Assembly: GCA_016783965.1 (NCBI GenBank)
Contig: JADHVO010000004.1
Location: 62,001-126,000, forward strand
DNA length: 64,000 nt
DNA from: Alphaproteobacteria bacterium
Lineage (GTDB): Bacteria; Pseudomonadota; Alphaproteobacteria; Micropepsales; Micropepsaceae
Direction of reading: 5' to 3'
The notes beneath the pieces were generated by a model. It saw nothing but the letters and a program-made list of their open reading frames with translations. It was not told the DNA's origin and did no database searches. Both the position numbers and the translations under genes were made by a program. Of this stretch, positions 16,699-24,543 are shown piece by piece; position 1 is the stretch's first letter; the number at the start of each line of letters is the position of its first letter.

Positions 16699-18420
16699 TC
16701 AGGCCGCGCCCTTGAAGGGGATGATCTTGGCTTCGCGCAGGTGCAGCGCCTGGCCGTTCTCGTCCACAGCGGCGAAGGGGAGACGGATGCGCACCGTGGT
16801 GCCCTCGCCAAGCTCGGATTCGATGGTCGCCTCGCCGCCGTGCAGCGCCGACAGCGCCTTGACGAGCGCAAGGCCGAGGCCCGTGCCTTCCTTGGCGCGG
16901 ACGTGTTCGCCTTCGACCTGCTCGAACGGCTTGCCGAGGCGCTCGAGGTCTTTCGCGGAGATGCCGACGCCGGTGTCGGTGACGCTGATCTCGATGCCGC
17001 GCTCGTCGCGCCGCGCCCGGATGCCGACCCCGCCACCGCGCGGTGTGTACTTGATGGCGTTGGTGAGCAGGTTGATCAGCATCTGCTTGATCGCGCGCTT
17101 GTCGGCGAAGATGGTCGCGGCGCCCGGCAGGATGTCGAGGCGCAGGGCGATGCCGCCGCGTTCGGCCTGGATCTTCACGAAGCGCAGCGCGCTCTCGGCG
17201 GTGTCGTCGAGCGGGAAGCACTCCTCGAACAGGTCAAGCTTGCCGGCCTCGATCTTCGACATGTCGAGGACGGAATTGATGAGCTCCAGCAGGTGGCCGC
17301 CCGATTCGTGGATGAGGCGGGAGTATTCGAGGTACTTGGCGCTGCCGACCGGGCCGAACATCTCATGCGTCATCACCTCGGAGAAGCCGAGGATGGCGTT
17401 CAACGGCGTGCGCAGCTCGTGGCTCATATTGGCGAGGAAGGAGGACTTGGCGCGGTTAGCGCTTTCCGCCTGGTCGCGCGCCTCGATCAGCTCGCGCTCC
17501 TGCGCCTTGCGCTCGGTGATGTCGCGGGTGACGGCGACGATGTCGGTGCCCTGCCCGGTTGCCGACGGCGCGGGGCGGCAGCGGATCTCGGCCCAGACAT
17601 GCGAGCCGTCGCGGCGCTTGAGGCGAACCTCGGCGGATGCGGCGCGGCCGTAATAGGCGGATTCCATGAAGGCGGCCTGCATCGCCTTCAGGTCGTCGTG
17701 ATGGACCAAGGACGCGGGCGCGCGGCCGAGAAGTTCCTGTGGCGGCAGGTCGAGCAATGTGTAAGCGGCCGGGCTCGCAAAGCGAATGCGGCCGTCGGAG
17801 GAGTGGCGCGTGATCAGGTCCATCGCGTTGTCGGCGAGGAACCGGTACATCGCGGCGCCCTCGGCGGCGGCCATGTCGGCGGCGCGCTGGCGATCCTGCG
17901 CGGCAGCGGCAACCAGCGCGGCCTGCACCACCGCGGCGAGCACGGAGATGGTGTAGACCTCCCACGCCGGGACCGGCAGGCGCGAGGCCGGCAACAGGCC
18001 GAGCGCGCCGAACGCCGCGACGGCGGCGAGCGCCAGGGCGGCCGCGATGGCGGCGCGGATGACGGCGGGCCGGCCGCCGGAAAGCGCGGCCTCGGCCGGA
18101 ACGAGCGCGAACCACACCACCAGCGGCGACAGCACGCCGCCGGTGAGCGCGGCGAGGTATCCGATCATGGCGGCGAAGATCGCGAGCGCCGTGGTTTCGA
18201 GGATCGGCAGCGGAATGCGGGTGAAACCGAGCAGCGCCAGGAATGCCGGCGCCATCAGGCCGGCGATGGCCAGTCCTTCCGCGGCATCGGGACGGCCGAC
18301 GAAGGAGATGAAACCCAGGCCCAGGACCGCGCCCACGATCGCCTTCGACGCCTGCACGGAGACAAAGAGGCGCCGAAGCGCCTTTCCGTCCGTGTACGAA
18401 GTATCGTCGTTAACAGCCAT
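16699..18420 (-). CDS. DivJ-like membrane PAS histidine kinase
   Basis: The 573-residue sensor kinase has a membrane region of five or six hydrophobic segments (about residues 25-173), a PAS domain (about 187-300) ending in VTRDITERK, a HisKA domain with phospho-acceptor in MSHELRTPLNAILGFSE (about residue 330), and a HATPase with NLLTNAIKYTP, DTGVGIS and GTGLGLALVK. Architecture and length match the DivJ/PleC group that controls DivK and, through it, CtrA in Alphaproteobacteria; DivJ assignment is by architecture only. It is divergent from a second PAS kinase at 18610. Confidence 0.82.
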   Translation of the reverse strand: MAVNDDTSYTDGKALRRLFVSVQASKAIVGAVLGLGFISFVGRPDAAEGLAIAGLMAPAFLALLGFTRIPLPILETTALAIFAAMIGYLAALTGGVLSPLVVWFALVPAEAALSGGRPAVIRAAIAAALALAAVAAFGALGLLPASRLPVPAWEVYTISVLAAVVQAALVAAAAQDRQRAADMAAAEGAAMYRFLADNAMDLITRHSSDGRIRFASPAAYTLLDLPPQELLGRAPASLVHHDDLKAMQAAFMESAYYGRAASAEVRLKRRDGSHVWAEIRCRPAPSATGQGTDIVAVTRDITERKAQERELIEARDQAESANRAKSSFLANMSHELRTPLNAILGFSEVMTHEMFGPVGSAKYLEYSRLIHESGGHLLELINSVLDMSKIEAGKLDLFEECFPLDDTAESALRFVKIQAERGGIALRLDILPGAATIFADKRAIKQMLINLLTNAIKYTPRGGGVGIRARRDERGIEISVTDTGVGISAKDLERLGKPFEQVEGEHVRAKEGTGLGLALVKALSALHGGEATIESELGEGTTVRIRLPFAAVDENGQALHLREAKIIPFKGAA

Positions 18421-18609
18421 TAGGCTTTCGCCGACTCGGTACCATCACCCCGGCTCAAGCTTGGGTCATCACACTTAACGAAAGCTGAAGGTTCCGGAAC
18501 TTCGTTCGCCAAATCGAAACACCTGGGGCAGCCGAGATTTACGCTTCGTTAGGGATGTTGGCCCGATTCGGGCGGAGTCGGGTATTGCCTAACGGTTCGG
18601 CAACGCTGT
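18421..18609. promoter_or_regulatory. Divergent control region between two histidine kinase genes
   Basis: The 189-nt gap contains an inverted pair, TTAACGAAAGC at 18475-18485 and GCTTCGTTA at 18543-18551, which could bind a dimeric regulator. No clear sigma-70 promoter is evident. The TTAAC half-site resembles a CtrA half-site but lacks the second half at N7. Confidence 0.35.
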
Positions 18610-20250
18610 GTGTCGGATTGTTCCCGCAAAGGCTGGGGAACTGCGTTGGGGTTTGCGAACGCACAGAAAGTGCTCGCGCCGGATTTCGAGGCGCTGGACA
18701 GGGCTGCGCAATCGCCGGCGGTGCTGGATGCGCTCGACTGCCTGCGCATCGCGATCACAATGTACGACGCGCGTGGGCACATGGTCTATGCGAATCAGCA
18801 TTTCGGCTATCTGTTCCGCGGGCTGCCCGGGCGCGAGGCGCTCATGGGGATGTCCTATGGCGAGATCGTGCGGCTGGAGATCGAAAGCGGCGAGATCGGA
18901 CCGGCGATGCTGTTGCAGGGCGTCGACTCGTTCATCGCGGCGCGCTGCAAGCAGCTTTCGAACGGCGATTTCCGGCCTTTCGACATCACGCTGTCGGACG
19001 GGCGCATCGTGGAGATCAAGTCGCGGCGCACGCGCGACGGCGGATCGATCGTGCTGTGGGCCGACGTGACGGCGGCGCGGCAGGCGTTTGGGCGGCTGGA
19101 AGACGCGATCGAATTGTCGGCGGACGCGTTCGCGTTCTTCGATCTCGCCGACCGCATGGTCGTGTGCAACAAGGAGTTCGCGGCGCTGTATGGGCGCGGC
19201 GTCGAGCAGATGAAGGGCATCGCCTTCCGCGACATGATCACCGATGCCGTCGAGCGCGGGCGGGTGAAGGTCGAGCGCGGCGACAAGGCGGGCTGGATCG
19301 AGCGGCGCATGGACCTGCACAACGCGCCGGCGGGCGCGATGACGCTGGAGACGCCGTCGGGCGCAGCCTATCTGGTGCGCGACCGGCGCACGCGCGATGG
19401 CCGGGTGACGGTCCTGACCGACGTCACCGACGGACGGCGGGCCGAAGCCGCTTTCGCCGAGCAGACCCAGACGCTGGAGAAGACGAAGGCCGAGCTGGCG
19501 CAATCGGCGACCTATCTCGCCGACCTGACCAGGCGGCTGGACGTCGCGGCGGCGAGCGCCGACACGACCAAGACGACGCTGCTGCGCACGATGAGCCACG
19601 AGCTCAAGACGCCGCTGAACGCGATCATCGGATTCTCCGACCTGCTGAACCAGATGGCCGAACGCTTCACGCCGGAGCAGACGCGCGAATACGCGACGCT
19701 GATCCATGCCGGCGGGCAGAACCTGCTCAAGCTGATCAACCACATCCTGGATCTCACGAAACTCGCGGCCGGCAAGTTCGAGCCGAAACCGGTGCGCCTG
19801 GACGTCTCGGGCGCGCTGTGGGTGGCCAAGGACGCATTCGCCGAGCGCGCGACGGCAAAGAGCATCGAGATCGACGCCAATGGCTGCCCCGCGGGGTTGA
19901 TGGCCGACGTCGACGAGGCGGCGTTCGGGCAGATGATCACGCAGCTGATGACCAATGCGGTGACGTACACGCAGAACGGCGGACGCGTGACGTTGCGCGC
20001 CTGGGTGACGGACGGGCGCGTCTCGCTCTCGGTCGCAGACAACGGGCCGGGCGTGTTGCCGGAAGATCTGGGCCGTATCCTGCAACCGTTCGAGCAGGGC
20101 GGGCGCTCGACCACCGACCACGAACACGGCGCCGGCCTGGGTCTGACGCTGACCAAGGCGTTCGCCGAAGCGCATGGCGGGGCGCTCGCGATCGCCAGCG
20201 AGCCGGGCGAGGGCTTCACGGCGATCCTGGAACTTCCCGAAGCGCGCTAA
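18610..20250 (+). CDS. Soluble double-PAS histidine kinase
   Basis: The product of up to 546 residues has no membrane segment. Two PAS_7-like domains (about residues 40-150 and 158-275) are followed by a short coiled coil, HisKA with MSHELKTPLNAIIGFSDLL (acceptor His about 329) and a HATPase with MTNAVTYTQNG, DNGPGVLPEDLG and GAGLGLTLTKAFAE. All catalytic motifs are intact. The start is uncertain: GTG 18610 gives the full frame, but TTG 18646 has GGGGA upstream and loses nothing recognisable. Its divergence from the DivJ-like kinase suggests a shared regulatory circuit, which is inference. Confidence 0.82.
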   Translation: MSDCSRKGWGTALGFANAQKVLAPDFEALDRAAQSPAVLDALDCLRIAITMYDARGHMVYANQHFGYLFRGLPGREALMGMSYGEIVRLEIESGEIGPAMLLQGVDSFIAARCKQLSNGDFRPFDITLSDGRIVEIKSRRTRDGGSIVLWADVTAARQAFGRLEDAIELSADAFAFFDLADRMVVCNKEFAALYGRGVEQMKGIAFRDMITDAVERGRVKVERGDKAGWIERRMDLHNAPAGAMTLETPSGAAYLVRDRRTRDGRVTVLTDVTDGRRAEAAFAEQTQTLEKTKAELAQSATYLADLTRRLDVAAASADTTKTTLLRTMSHELKTPLNAIIGFSDLLNQMAERFTPEQTREYATLIHAGGQNLLKLINHILDLTKLAAGKFEPKPVRLDVSGALWVAKDAFAERATAKSIEIDANGCPAGLMADVDEAAFGQMITQLMTNAVTYTQNGGRVTLRAWVTDGRVSLSVADNGPGVLPEDLGRILQPFEQGGRSTTDHEHGAGLGLTLTKAFAEAHGGALAIASEPGEGFTAILELPEAR

Positions 20251-20564
20251 GCCGCGATTTTCAACGAATGTCGTGACGTACCAGAGGCTTGGCGAGCCTT
20301 CGGCAACATAATTGTTTTTCAAAATTTGCCGTGAGGGGGCCGGCACGCAATTCGTCTCAAATTTGAATTAGAGACGCGCAAAGTTTGGCGCGGTTTTTCG
20401 AAAATCTTGATTCGAGACAGCGCGAAATTCGAAAAGCCCTGTTTTCCGCGAAGTCCGGTATCTGCCGGATTAACCCATTTGCATCGAACTTTACCGATTG
20501 GTTTCAGCGCACGGCAAAGGGAACCAATCATCCTCTCACGCATAACGGCGTTTGAGGGTGTCTC
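20251..20564. other. Non-coding interval with palindrome
   Basis: The 314-nt gap is locally AT-rich and contains no convincing gene. It has an imperfect 22-nt palindrome at 20354-20375 with arms GTCTC / GAGAC plus inner AATT matches (9 of 11 pairs), a plausible operator or small hairpin. The following DUF5330-like gene probably uses a promoter here. Confidence 0.4.
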
Positions 20565-20861
20565 ATGTTGTTGCGCGCAGTCTTCTGGCTTGGACTGGTT
20601 GCCCTGATGGTACCGCACGAGCCGGATCTGGGATTTGGACGCCCAGGCCCCAGCGCTGTGGCGACGGCGGGCGCGCCGCCATCGACCATCGCGCGGCTCA
20701 TCCAGAACCCGTCGGTGCAGGACGCCTGCGCCAACCATGCCGTGGCATGCGCCGGAGGCCTGAGCATCCTGGACAGCTTCCAGGCGATGGCGGTGCGAAG
20801 CCTGGACGAGGTCCGGGCGGACATCGAGGCGCACAAGGCGAAACAGCTCGCTTCGCGTTAG
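20565..20861 (+). CDS. Small exported protein, DUF5330-like
   Basis: The 98-residue product starts MLLRAVFWLGLVALMVP, one hydrophobic segment that anchors or exports it, followed by a short linker and a helical region with two cysteines (QDACANHAVACAGGLSILD). Alphaproteobacteria encode many such proteins, annotated DUF5330, with unknown role at the envelope. The ATG follows GTCTC without a strong ribosome binding site. It is followed by REP-like copy B. Confidence 0.55.
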   Translation: MLLRAVFWLGLVALMVPHEPDLGFGRPGPSAVATAGAPPSTIARLIQNPSVQDACANHAVACAGGLSILDSFQAMAVRSLDEVRADIEAHKAKQLASR

Positions 20862-20865
20862 TTTT

Positions 20866-20946
20866 CCCCCTCCGCCCTTCGCACCTGACGGTGCTGTGGG
20901 CACCTCCCCCGCCAGCGCGCTTCGCGCGCGCGGGAGGAGGCGGGTC
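20866..20946 (-). repeat. REP-like palindromic intergenic repeat, copy B
   Basis: This 81-nt element nearly repeats 3481-3560 (shared CGCACCTGACGGTGCT and GCCAGCGCGCTTCGCGCGCG blocks, with a 3-nt difference between them). Like copy A it fills the gap between two convergent genes and can fold into a long GC hairpin. Confidence 0.75.
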
Positions 20947-21495
20947 TTAGACCAGTCGTTCAACCGAAGCGCCGTCGAGAAGGATGGCGTCGGGCAGTTT
21001 CAGGCTTTTCCAGAAGGCGAAGACGTCGGCGACCGCGCCGGTGCGGCCGAGATAGACCGACAGGATGGTGCCGTGCGTGACCACGGCGATGTCGTCGGCG
21101 CCCTTCTGCAACTGGCGTTCGATCGCGGCGGCGAAGCGGGCGCAGGCCGCGTCGGCGGACTCCTCGCCATAGACGATCTCCGAAGGGTTCTCAAACAGGC
21201 GGCGGATACCGGAGTCGATCTGCGCGCGGGTGAGAAAGCCGACGGTGCGGCGGCTGGTTTCGGCGAAGTCGTCGTCGATTTCGACCGGGAGCTTCAGGGC
21301 TTGTGCGATCGCGGTGGCCGTGCCGACCGCCTTGGGCTCGCCGCTGCTGGCGATCGCGCGGAAGTCAAAGCGCGTCAGCTGGGCGGCGAGCGCGGCCGCG
21401 GCCGCGACGCCTTCCGGCGACAGCGTCCAGTCGGCGGCCGGGACGCCTTCCTCGATCCGCGGCATCGCGTGGCGTATGAGAACCACCCGGGTCAT
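20947..21495 (-). CDS. Histidine phosphatase superfamily protein
   Basis: The 182-residue protein starts MTRVVLIRHAMP, the RHG-type catalytic motif (phospho-accepting His near residue 9), and has a C-terminal VVTHGTILSVYLG with the second catalytic histidine. It belongs to the phosphoglycerate-mutase-like histidine phosphatases; the substrate is unknown. The ATG at 21495 is chosen because the family begins there although the frame is open upstream. It is divergent from the MaoC gene at 21532 with only 36 nt between them. Confidence 0.85.
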   Translation of the reverse strand: MTRVVLIRHAMPRIEEGVPAADWTLSPEGVAAAAALAAQLTRFDFRAIASSGEPKAVGTATAIAQALKLPVEIDDDFAETSRRTVGFLTRAQIDSGIRRLFENPSEIVYGEESADAACARFAAAIERQLQKGADDIAVVTHGTILSVYLGRTGAVADVFAFWKSLKLPDAILLDGASVERLV

Positions 21496-21531
21496 GCTGT
21501 AGGCTAACAGGCTTCGCGGGCCGAGGAAGTC

Positions 21532-21996
21532 ATGACATTCGATCCAGCAGAACATCGCGTCGTGCCGTTGCGCGGATTCCATGAGCTGAAGGTGGGCGAG
21601 GTGTTCAACATCGCCTCGCGCACCATCGGGATGGAGAATTTCGCGGCGTTCCAGACCGTCAGCATGGACAACCATCCGATCCACTATGACGTCGAGTACT
21701 GCAAGAGGCTGGGTTATACGGGACCCCTGGCGCACGGGCTCCAGGTGCTTGCCTTCACCGCGGCCGGCGCCGGGCTGTTCCCGCATGTGATCGGCGAGAA
21801 GCTGATCGGGTTCATCGAGGTCAACGCGAAATTCCTCAAGGGCGTCTTCCCGGGCGACACGCTGTATCCGGCGCTGACCATCACCGAACTCACCCCGCAG
21901 AAAACCACCGGCATCGTGGCGATGCGGGCGACCGTGCATAACCAGAAGGGCGAGCTCGTGCTGGATGGCGTGCATCGGTATCTCACGCGGCTGTGA
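21532..21996 (+). CDS. MaoC-like dehydratase
   Basis: The 154-residue hot-dog-fold protein has the hydratase-2 motif SMDNHPIHYDVEYCKRLGYTGPLAHG with catalytic Asp and His, and a C-terminal strand VLDGVHRYL. It probably hydrates or dehydrates an acyl-CoA, for instance an enoyl-CoA to (R)-3-hydroxyacyl-CoA. The exact substrate is not predictable. A GAGGAAG precedes the ATG. A perfect 14-bp hairpin follows the stop. Confidence 0.85.
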   Translation: MTFDPAEHRVVPLRGFHELKVGEVFNIASRTIGMENFAAFQTVSMDNHPIHYDVEYCKRLGYTGPLAHGLQVLAFTAAGAGLFPHVIGEKLIGFIEVNAKFLKGVFPGDTLYPALTITELTPQKTTGIVAMRATVHNQKGELVLDGVHRYLTRL

Positions 21997-22003
21997 GAGA
22001 TGA

Positions 22004-22035
22004 CTTCCCTCTCCCCCTTTTGGGGGAGAGGGAAG
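22004..22035. terminator. Bidirectional hairpin terminator
   Basis: A perfect 14-bp stem (CTTCCCTCTCCCCC / GGGGGAGAGGGAAG) with a TTTT loop lies 8 nt after the MaoC stop and 18 nt from the end of the convergent DUF6456 gene. No long U-tract follows, so it may terminate weakly in either direction or belong to the dispersed palindromes. Confidence 0.6.
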
Positions 22036-22052
22036 GTCCTCTTGCTGAGCGG

Positions 22053-22850
22053 TCATGCACTCTCCTGTTCATTTTCCTGCGACCAGCTGCGGATGTGCGA
22101 CTGTGTCGTGACGCGCAGGCCGTAGTGGTCGGCGAGACGGTTCAGCGCGATGCCGAGCACGATGCGCGCGCTGCTGCGGGGCCAGCCGAAGGTGCGTTCG
22201 GCGTCCTCGAGGCCGCGCAGGTGGCAGACGATGTCGAACAGGAGATCGCTGAGGCCCGGCCCTACCGCGCGCATCGCCTTGTTGAAGCGCTGACGGGCGG
22301 CGACGATGGTGTCGGTGAACAGGAGCTCGGTGTTCACGCTGCGCTGGCCGCCCTGCACCGGGGCCGTCAGATCGACGCCCATGCGCGGCATGAGCTGCGC
22401 CAGGGTGAAGTCGCGGCGGAGCTTTTCGCCGGCGTCGAACTGCGTCGCGTCGATCTGGCCGCGGTGGCGCAGGCGCGTGAGGTGCGACTCGGCTTCGTCG
22501 ACCGTGACGGTGCGGTGGCGGCCATTGTCGTCGCGCACGCGCTTCTGTGTGCGGATCTGGTGTTGCGCCGCGAACGCGTTGTCGGGTTTCGCCATCTGCC
22601 GGTCGTACCAGCCGGCACCCGCGTCGCTCAGCACATAGCGGCCGCCCTTGGTCGTGGCGGCGATCCAGCCGCGCCGGAAGAACGCCTGCGCGAGGTCGTC
22701 GGACACCTTCTCCTTCAGGTATTTGCCGTCGGCGCCGTAGCTGAGCAGCAGGAAGCCGCCGAAGGGCTGGCGCGCGAGATGAGCACCGGTTTCACGCAGC
22801 GTGCGGAAGAGGCGCCGGGCCTCGCGATCGACTTCACCGCGGGCGATCAT
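22053..22850 (-). CDS. DUF6456 domain protein
   Basis: The 265-residue product has a winged-helix-like N-terminal half (DLAQAFFRRGWIAATTKGGRYVLSD) and a C-terminal part with RHRGQIDATQFDAGEKLRRDF, LTAPVQ and LSDLLFDIVCHLRGLEDAERTFGWPRSSARIVLGIALNRLADHYG, the alphaproteobacterial DUF6456 pattern. The function is unestablished; the layout suggests DNA binding. Its ATG overlaps the stop of the DnaA-domain-IV-like gene (TGATG on the minus strand), implying translational coupling and a joint role. Confidence 0.72.
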   Translation of the reverse strand: MIARGEVDREARRLFRTLRETGAHLARQPFGGFLLLSYGADGKYLKEKVSDDLAQAFFRRGWIAATTKGGRYVLSDAGAGWYDRQMAKPDNAFAAQHQIRTQKRVRDDNGRHRTVTVDEAESHLTRLRHRGQIDATQFDAGEKLRRDFTLAQLMPRMGVDLTAPVQGGQRSVNTELLFTDTIVAARQRFNKAMRAVGPGLSDLLFDIVCHLRGLEDAERTFGWPRSSARIVLGIALNRLADHYGLRVTTQSHIRSWSQENEQESA

Positions 22851-23188
22851 CAGGCGGCCTCCATCGCGTCGCGCAGGAGGGATTCCAGCCAGGAAATGGT
22901 CGTATCGATCTTTGCGTCTTCGCGCATCGCTTCGACCCTGCGCACGGCATGCAGCGTGGTCGACGGCCGGCGGCCGAATGCACGGCTGAGATCGGCAAGC
23001 GTCATCGCGAGGACGGTATGCGAGAGATAGATCGCGACCTGACGCGCCGCGACTGCCCTGGTCGAACCGCGCGTGACGCGGAGAAGCTCGCCGACCGGTA
23101 CGTCGTAGATCGACGCGACCAGGGTCAGGACCCGCGTGCGGATAGCCTCGGATGGCTTGCCGGGTTCGGCGGCGGTTTTCGCTTGCAT
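22850..23188 (-). CDS. Stand-alone DnaA domain IV-like DNA-binding protein
   Basis: The 112-residue protein matches the C-terminal DNA-binding domain of DnaA: VASIYDVPVGELLRVTRGS, AARQVAIYLSHTVLAMTLADLSRAFGRRPSTTLHAVRRVE. In DnaA the corresponding loop reads GRDHTTV; here it is GRRPSTTL, so the DnaA-box specificity residues differ. There is no AAA+ domain. ATG 23188 is chosen for the strong GGAGGG 5 nt upstream. The gene is coupled to the DUF6456 gene, and a 14-bp perfect palindrome lies in its promoter region. Likely a transcription or replication-linked regulator (inference). Confidence 0.75.
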   Translation of the reverse strand: MQAKTAAEPGKPSEAIRTRVLTLVASIYDVPVGELLRVTRGSTRAVAARQVAIYLSHTVLAMTLADLSRAFGRRPSTTLHAVRRVEAMREDAKIDTTISWLESLLRDAMEAA

Positions 23189-23252
23189 GGATACCCTCCG
23201 TTCTTGTTGTTGGAGGAAATATATCCTTGTTTTCACCATGTTCGATAAATTT

Positions 23253-23266
23253 TCCTACCGGTAGGA
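23253..23266. promoter_or_regulatory. Perfect 14-bp palindrome upstream of DnaA-IV-like gene
   Basis: TCCTACCGGTAGGA is a perfect palindrome about 65 nt upstream of the start at 23188. On the minus strand it abuts a TTGTCC that could be a -35 element. It is a candidate operator, perhaps for autoregulation. Confidence 0.45.
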
Positions 23267-23380
23267 CAAAGATCGAAGAAGTGGCTCCGCCGCGGGCAAT
23301 GAAATCAACTGCTTAGCCGGAGCGATTTTGTCAGCAATCGAACAGGCGCGACCCAGGCTTGTTCGATAGAGCAGCGGGCA

Positions 23381-23395
23381 GTGTCTCAGTTTGAA
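23381..23395 (+). repeat. 15-bp direct repeat, left copy
   Basis: GTGTCTCAGTTTGAA occurs here and again at 23814-23828, 433 nt apart, with an adjacent A also shared (AGTGTCTC... versus AGTGTCTC...). The two copies bound a segment that contains a nuclease-like remnant. Confidence 0.6.
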
Positions 23396-23608
23396 AATCC
23401 ACTCGTCACTTGATCAGGTTCCGCGCCCGAGCCCAAAGTTCCCGATCCTTGGAAAGGTGCTGGGGCGGATGGAACCCGAGACGGATCGGCCTAGCGAGCC
23501 GCCGGTCGAACAGAAAAGAGCGTGGGCGACCCCGGGGGTAATTAAATCGATGGTCGAACGAAATACAGACAGTGGTAGCGGTCCATTAAGCGACGGACAC
23601 ACAGCCAG

Positions 23609-23827
23609 TTGAGTTGCCAGAGTGCGTCATGCTGCCAGATTGGCAGTGGCGTTTGCGCCATAATACCGGGCTTTTGGCCCGTTCTCCGGGGTGGTCGCGC
23701 TCGCGAGAGAAGCCTGCATCGTAGGTTTGCAGAATATGCTGTCGGCTATGAATGGTTCAGGCCCGAGGGTCGCCTCCTAAAGTGGCTTCTCAAGGTGAAG
23801 CCGACGTTCGGTAGTGTCTCAGTTTGA
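23609..23827 (+). pseudogene. C-terminal remnant of a GIY-YIG/T5orf172-type nuclease
   Basis: The open frame (TTG start, 72 residues) contains CAIIPGFWPVLRGG followed by RERSLHRRFAEYAVGYEWFRP, the C-terminal signature of GIY-YIG / T5orf172 proteins (ERxLHxRFA...GEWFRP). The N-terminal GIY-YIG catalytic half is absent, and the preceding 200 nt hold no matching sequence in frame. Its stop codon lies inside the right direct repeat. Best read as a fragment left by an accessory gene or mobile element. A tiny functional protein is possible but unlikely. Confidence 0.55.
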
Positions 23828-23828
23828 A
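23814..23828 (+). repeat. 15-bp direct repeat, right copy
   Basis: Second copy of GTGTCTCAGTTTGAA. It overlaps the stop codon of the nuclease-like remnant and ends 58 nt before the pseudo-receiver gene. Confidence 0.6.
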
Positions 23829-23886
23829 TTCCAGCGAAAGCACGGGGCCTCCCCCTCACCGCAGCTAACGCGGGCGAGGCGCGCAG

Positions 23887-24444
23887 TTAGAGGAGCACCG
23901 CATCGTTGGACGCGGCGTCGGGAACGAGGATCCTTGTCTTCTTGGCGATGCGCTTGCGGCGGTCGTGGCCGTACCATGTGTTGCTGCGGTCGGTGCGGCG
24001 GTCGGGGCCGAAGAAGGTCGCTGCGGCTATGAAGTTTCGCGGCCTCTTGATCGAAACTTCCAGCTTGCGCGCGATGGTGGCGGCGCTGACCGGATGGGTC
24101 AGCACGTCGGTCACGCCGGCGTCGCGCGCCTGCTCCACATGACGCTGATGCGCATGGCTGTAGACGATGAAGAGCGGCGTCATGGGACCGAGGACGCCGG
24201 CGGCGCGGCGCGCCGCGACGTGGAACGGCATCCGCTCGAACCGCTCGGCGGCCGCGTCGCAGAAGATCGCCCCGTAGACCGAGGTGCGCAGCGCCTCGAC
24301 CGCGCGGCCGGGCTCCTGGATCGCGGTGATCAGGCGAATGCCGAGAAGGCCGAACGCGGTGCGCAGGATCTGCACGTTGGCGGCCTTGCCGCCGACGATC
24401 AGCACGCGCAGACTCTTGAGGTCTGTTTCGGTCACGCCCACCAC
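23887..24444 (-). CDS. Degenerate response-regulator receiver (pseudo-receiver)
   Basis: The 185-residue product has the CheY-like receiver layout: LRVLIVGGKAANVQILRTAF (beta1/alpha1), a LITAIQEPGRAVEAL helix, YGAIFCDAAAERF around the usual phospho-site, TPLFIVYSHAHQ and GVTDVLTHPVSAATI. The acidic pair normally at the end of beta1 is replaced by Gly-Gly, so phosphorylation is doubtful although an Asp sits in FCDAAA. The C-terminal tail FFGPDRRTDRSNTWYGHDRRKR resembles alphaproteobacterial PilZ-less receiver tails. It may signal by protein interaction alone. Confidence 0.7.
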   Translation of the reverse strand: MVGVTETDLKSLRVLIVGGKAANVQILRTAFGLLGIRLITAIQEPGRAVEALRTSVYGAIFCDAAAERFERMPFHVAARRAAGVLGPMTPLFIVYSHAHQRHVEQARDAGVTDVLTHPVSAATIARKLEVSIKRPRNFIAAATFFGPDRRTDRSNTWYGHDRRKRIAKKTRILVPDAASNDAVLL

Positions 24445-24543
24445 CCTTTGGCGAAAATCGTAGAATTGTGCAACTGAACGCGGCGTTAATCGGCGCGGCG
24501 CGCCACGTTGGGCAGCGGGCCGCGACCTGATACATTCGCCGCC

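Noticed and set aside
18421-18551. A CtrA site between the two kinase genes
   Set aside because: Only a TTAAC half-site is present; the second TTAA at N7 is missing.
23391-23612. A 73-residue frame just upstream of the nuclease remnant
   Set aside because: It starts with TTG inside the left direct repeat, has no recognisable motif, and does not continue the GIY-YIG fold.
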